Shown: piece by piece, positions 61,270-64,000 of the stretch
Position numbering within the stretch: position 1 is the stretch's first letter
Layout: the number at the start of each line of letters is the position of its first letter
Source: Chiridota heheva
Taxonomy: Eukaryota; Echinodermata; Holothuroidea; Apodida; Chiridotidae
Direction of reading: 5' to 3'
Assembly (NCBI GenBank): GCA_020152595.1
Contig: JAIGNY010001187.1
Coordinates: forward strand, 463,001-527,000
Length of the DNA stretch: 64,000 bases
Position numbers and translations under genes: made by a program
Notes under the pieces: generated by a model
The model's input: the letters and a program-made list of their open reading frames with translations, nothing else
Told to the model about the DNA's origin: nothing
Database searches by the model: none

Positions 61270-64000
61270 GAGGAAATATGACATAGCAATACTCGGAATT
61301 AGTTAAATAAGATAGCTGAGTTTTGGTAAAGTTTCAACAGAATCTGGTGAGCTAATTCTTTACCGGAAGTGAAGATAAACATTAAAAAGGAGTAGCTATC
61401 GTTATAGATAAGGAGTTGGAGTACAACCTTATTAATTGGAATCCAATAAATGAATAAATTATTAAAGCAAGATTCTAGACAAAATTTATGAAAGTAACCA
61501 TTATACAGATCTATGCTCCAACAGAACAAGCAGAGGAGGATGTGAAAGATGATTCCTAGGAGCAACTTCAAAGAATTACTGCACGGTCACGATAATTGAT
61601 TGTCACGGGAGACGCTAATGCTAAAGTTGGTGGAGTAAATAGCGGTAGAGAAAGTGTGATGGGAAAAGAAGGTTTGGGAATCATGAACGATAATGCTGCA
61701 ATGGCCAGCGATTTACAGACTTATGTGAGGTTAATGGAATCATCATTGGAGGTACTGTGCTCAAGCATAGAGACATCCACAAGTACACCTGGACTGCCTC
61801 AAATGGCAATACTAGAAACACCTGGACTGCCCCAAATGGCAATACTAGAAACCAAATTGACCATTTTACAATATCTAGGAAATATAGAGGGTTTTTGTAA
61901 GATGTAAGAACCATAAGAGGTGCCAATATGCACAGTGACCATAGTATTTCAATTGGAAATATCTGTTAAATTGAGAGGTGAGAATAAAAACAGGCAAACA
62001 TTAAGACCCGGAGTCGAAAAGACTGTGCAGAAGTTAGACATGACTACAACAAAGAGCTGAAGAAGAATATGAGGAGAGACAAAAGTAATAAACGAAAAGT
62101 GGATAAACATTGAAACAGCACATATCAATGCTGCAAAAAAAGTATTGGGGAAAAGGAAGGGCATAAGTTAACCATAGATTTCGGCTAACTTATGGAAAGC
62201 TATTGAAGACAGGAAAAATCTCAAATTTCAAACAGATGAAGCAAAATCTGAAAGAATATGACAGCTAAAAAGAACAGAATACGAGAAGAGAGACAGAGAA
62301 TTAAAGAAAAGAGTCCAATCTGATGAAAAGAAAGATGGTACTAGATGATATGGCGAAAGAAGCAGAAGATGCAGCATCATGTGGAGACATGAGTCTGTGA
62401 GTGGTCTATACAAAATTACAAAGAAGATATGTTAAAAAGGGAGAAAGAATGTTGGAGTAAGGAATGGAAGTGGAAAGTTTATCACTGGAGAAGATGAGAT
62501 GAGAGAAAAATGAAAAGAACACTTTGAATCCACTTTAAACCAACCTATACCAGAGGCAAGCAACCAAGGTATATAGACAAACGAAGATGACATTAATGTC
62601 GAGATGGGTGAGATCCAAGACGAACAGACGAAGAAATAAAGAATGCTGTGTCAAAGATGAAAAATGGAAAACCATTAGGAGTGGATGGAATAATCATTGA
62701 AATATGGAAAGGTAGTGGGGATTTGACGGAGGAGACCTTAACTACATTATTCAACCAAATTTTAGATACAGAAGAAATGCCAGATGCATGGAGAAAAAGA
62801 AAAAAGCATTATAATTATCATACCAAAGAAAGGTGACCTGACAATTTGTGACAACTACAGAGGTATATCCTTAATACCAACAGCAAGTAAGATATTTGGA
62901 AGGATTTTGATTGACAGGCTACGTAGCGCAAGATACCAAACTTCGTTATGAGCAAGCTGGCTTTAGGAGTAGCAAAAGGAACTACTGAACAAATATTCAC
63001 CCTTAGAAATATAATAGAACAATGATTGGAATGAAAAGCCACAGGATACCTTAACTTCATTGACTTTCAGAAGTCGTTGGACAGTCTAGACAGAAGTATG
63101 ATGTGGAAGATTATGGCTCATTCCCATGAAGTACATAAATATTACACAGAACTGGTATCATGGCAGCAAATGTGCTGTGTTAAGCAATGGAAAACTATCT
63201 GACTGGTTTTCTGTGAAAACTGTGGTAAAACAAGGATATGTTATGTCTGGTTTCCCCTTTATACTTACTATTGAGTGGGTGATGAGAACCAGTACACACG
63301 GCAGAAGGAACGTAATTCGGTGGTGATGACATTGCACTTATTTCTAGCACCAAAGAACAACTCTAAGACAAAACAAGCAAAGTACATGAAACAGGTAAAA
63401 CGGTAGTCTGAAGATTAATGAAAAAAGACAAAGACCATGCGCATTAACAACAAAATTGATAGAATAATTAAAGTTGCAAATGCAGAGCTTGAAGGTGTTG
63501 ATAGCTTTGTCTATCTCGGTGCAACACTGTCCAAAGAAGGAGGCACCGATGAAGACATAAAACGCAGAATTGGGCTGGCACAGGCAACTTTTAGACAACT
63601 TGACAAGATTTGGAAATCAAACATCTACCGAATAAAAACTGTACTAAAAATATTTCAATCAAATGTAATTTCAGTACTCCTCTATGGATGTGAAACCTGG
63701 AATCTGACAAAAGCTGACGAGAAGAAAGTAGATGTGTTCCAAAGGAGATGCCTTAGAATTACTTTAAAAACTAGATGGCAAGTGAAAGTCACCAATGCGC
63801 ACAAGTGGAGTTAAGCAAGGAGACATCTAAGAGAAGATGGAGCTGGTTGGGTAATGTATTAAGAAAGGACGATGACAACTATGCCAGAATATCCATCACC
63901 TAGACACAAGAAGGTAGAAGAAATAAGGGAAGACCTAAGACTACATGGAAAAGAGTGGCAGAACGGGGGATAAACAGTTTTGGATGGTACAGCTGGGAAG
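61270..64000 (+). mobile_element. RTE-like LINE, copy B, extends beyond the window
   Basis: Repeats copy A almost base for base to 63172, including the same internal stops, then continues with the RT C-terminus: VDSFVYLGATLSKEGGTDED, RRIGLAQATFRQLDKIW, NVISVLLYGCETWNLTKADE. It reaches the right edge of the window. Dead by several stops. Shared disabling mutations mean A and B arose by duplication of one dead copy. Confidence 0.85.

Overview
This is a piece of an intron-rich animal genome, most likely a marine invertebrate. I lean towards a non-vertebrate deuterostome such as an echinoderm, but the sequence alone does not settle this. The reasons are GT-AG introns, vertebrate-like orthologues, tRNA-derived SINEs, many decayed non-LTR retrotransposons, inverted-repeat MITEs and long microsatellites. 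No bacterial, organellar or viral gene was found.

Layout. (1) 1-9110: first coding exon (9004-9110, minus) of an HSP110/HSPA4-type chaperone gene. The rest of the gene lies beyond the left edge, so 1-9003 is probably its first intron, full of repeats. A strong heat-shock element sits about 280 bp upstream of its ATG. (2) 9111-16607: intergenic, with a non-LTR reverse transcriptase remnant, a decayed Ty3-like integrase and a MITE. (3) 16608-45923: a complete 16-exon PLK4 gene on the minus strand, encoding about 990 residues (kinase, DSGxxT degron, cryptic polo box, C-terminal polo box). All exon junctions were placed. Its introns hold at least six tandem arrays, including a 3.4-kb 79-bp satellite, and many transposon pieces. 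(4) 45924-52605: a possible head-to-head short coding exon at 46473, then two very long AT microsatellites and SINE copies. (5) 52606-64000: two recognised exons (55322-55517, 56937-57057) of a FAXDC2-type membrane fatty-acid/sterol hydroxylase gene on the plus strand. Three tandem tRNA-like modules lie just upstream. Downstream are AAT/GAT microsatellites and two near-identical dead copies of an RTE-like LINE.

How it fits together. PLK4 is the centriole-duplication kinase, HSPA4-type proteins are Hsp70 nucleotide-exchange factors, and FAXDC2-type proteins are lipid hydroxylases. They do not form a pathway. Their linkage matters because human HSPA4L and PLK4 are neighbours on 4q28, while HSPA4 and FAXDC2 lie on 5q31-33. 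The window therefore looks like part of an ancestral linkage block.

PLK4 has two places where one base appears to be missing (exon 6; start of exon 13). Single-base indels also break the retroelements. Since everything else in PLK4 is intact, consensus error is the leading explanation, but an allele or pseudogene is not excluded. No undescribed biological system was found. The most unusual signals are the splice-donor-bearing 41-bp array beside PLK4 exon 9, the relic duplicate of the polo-box-3 exon, and the tRNA-like triple array.
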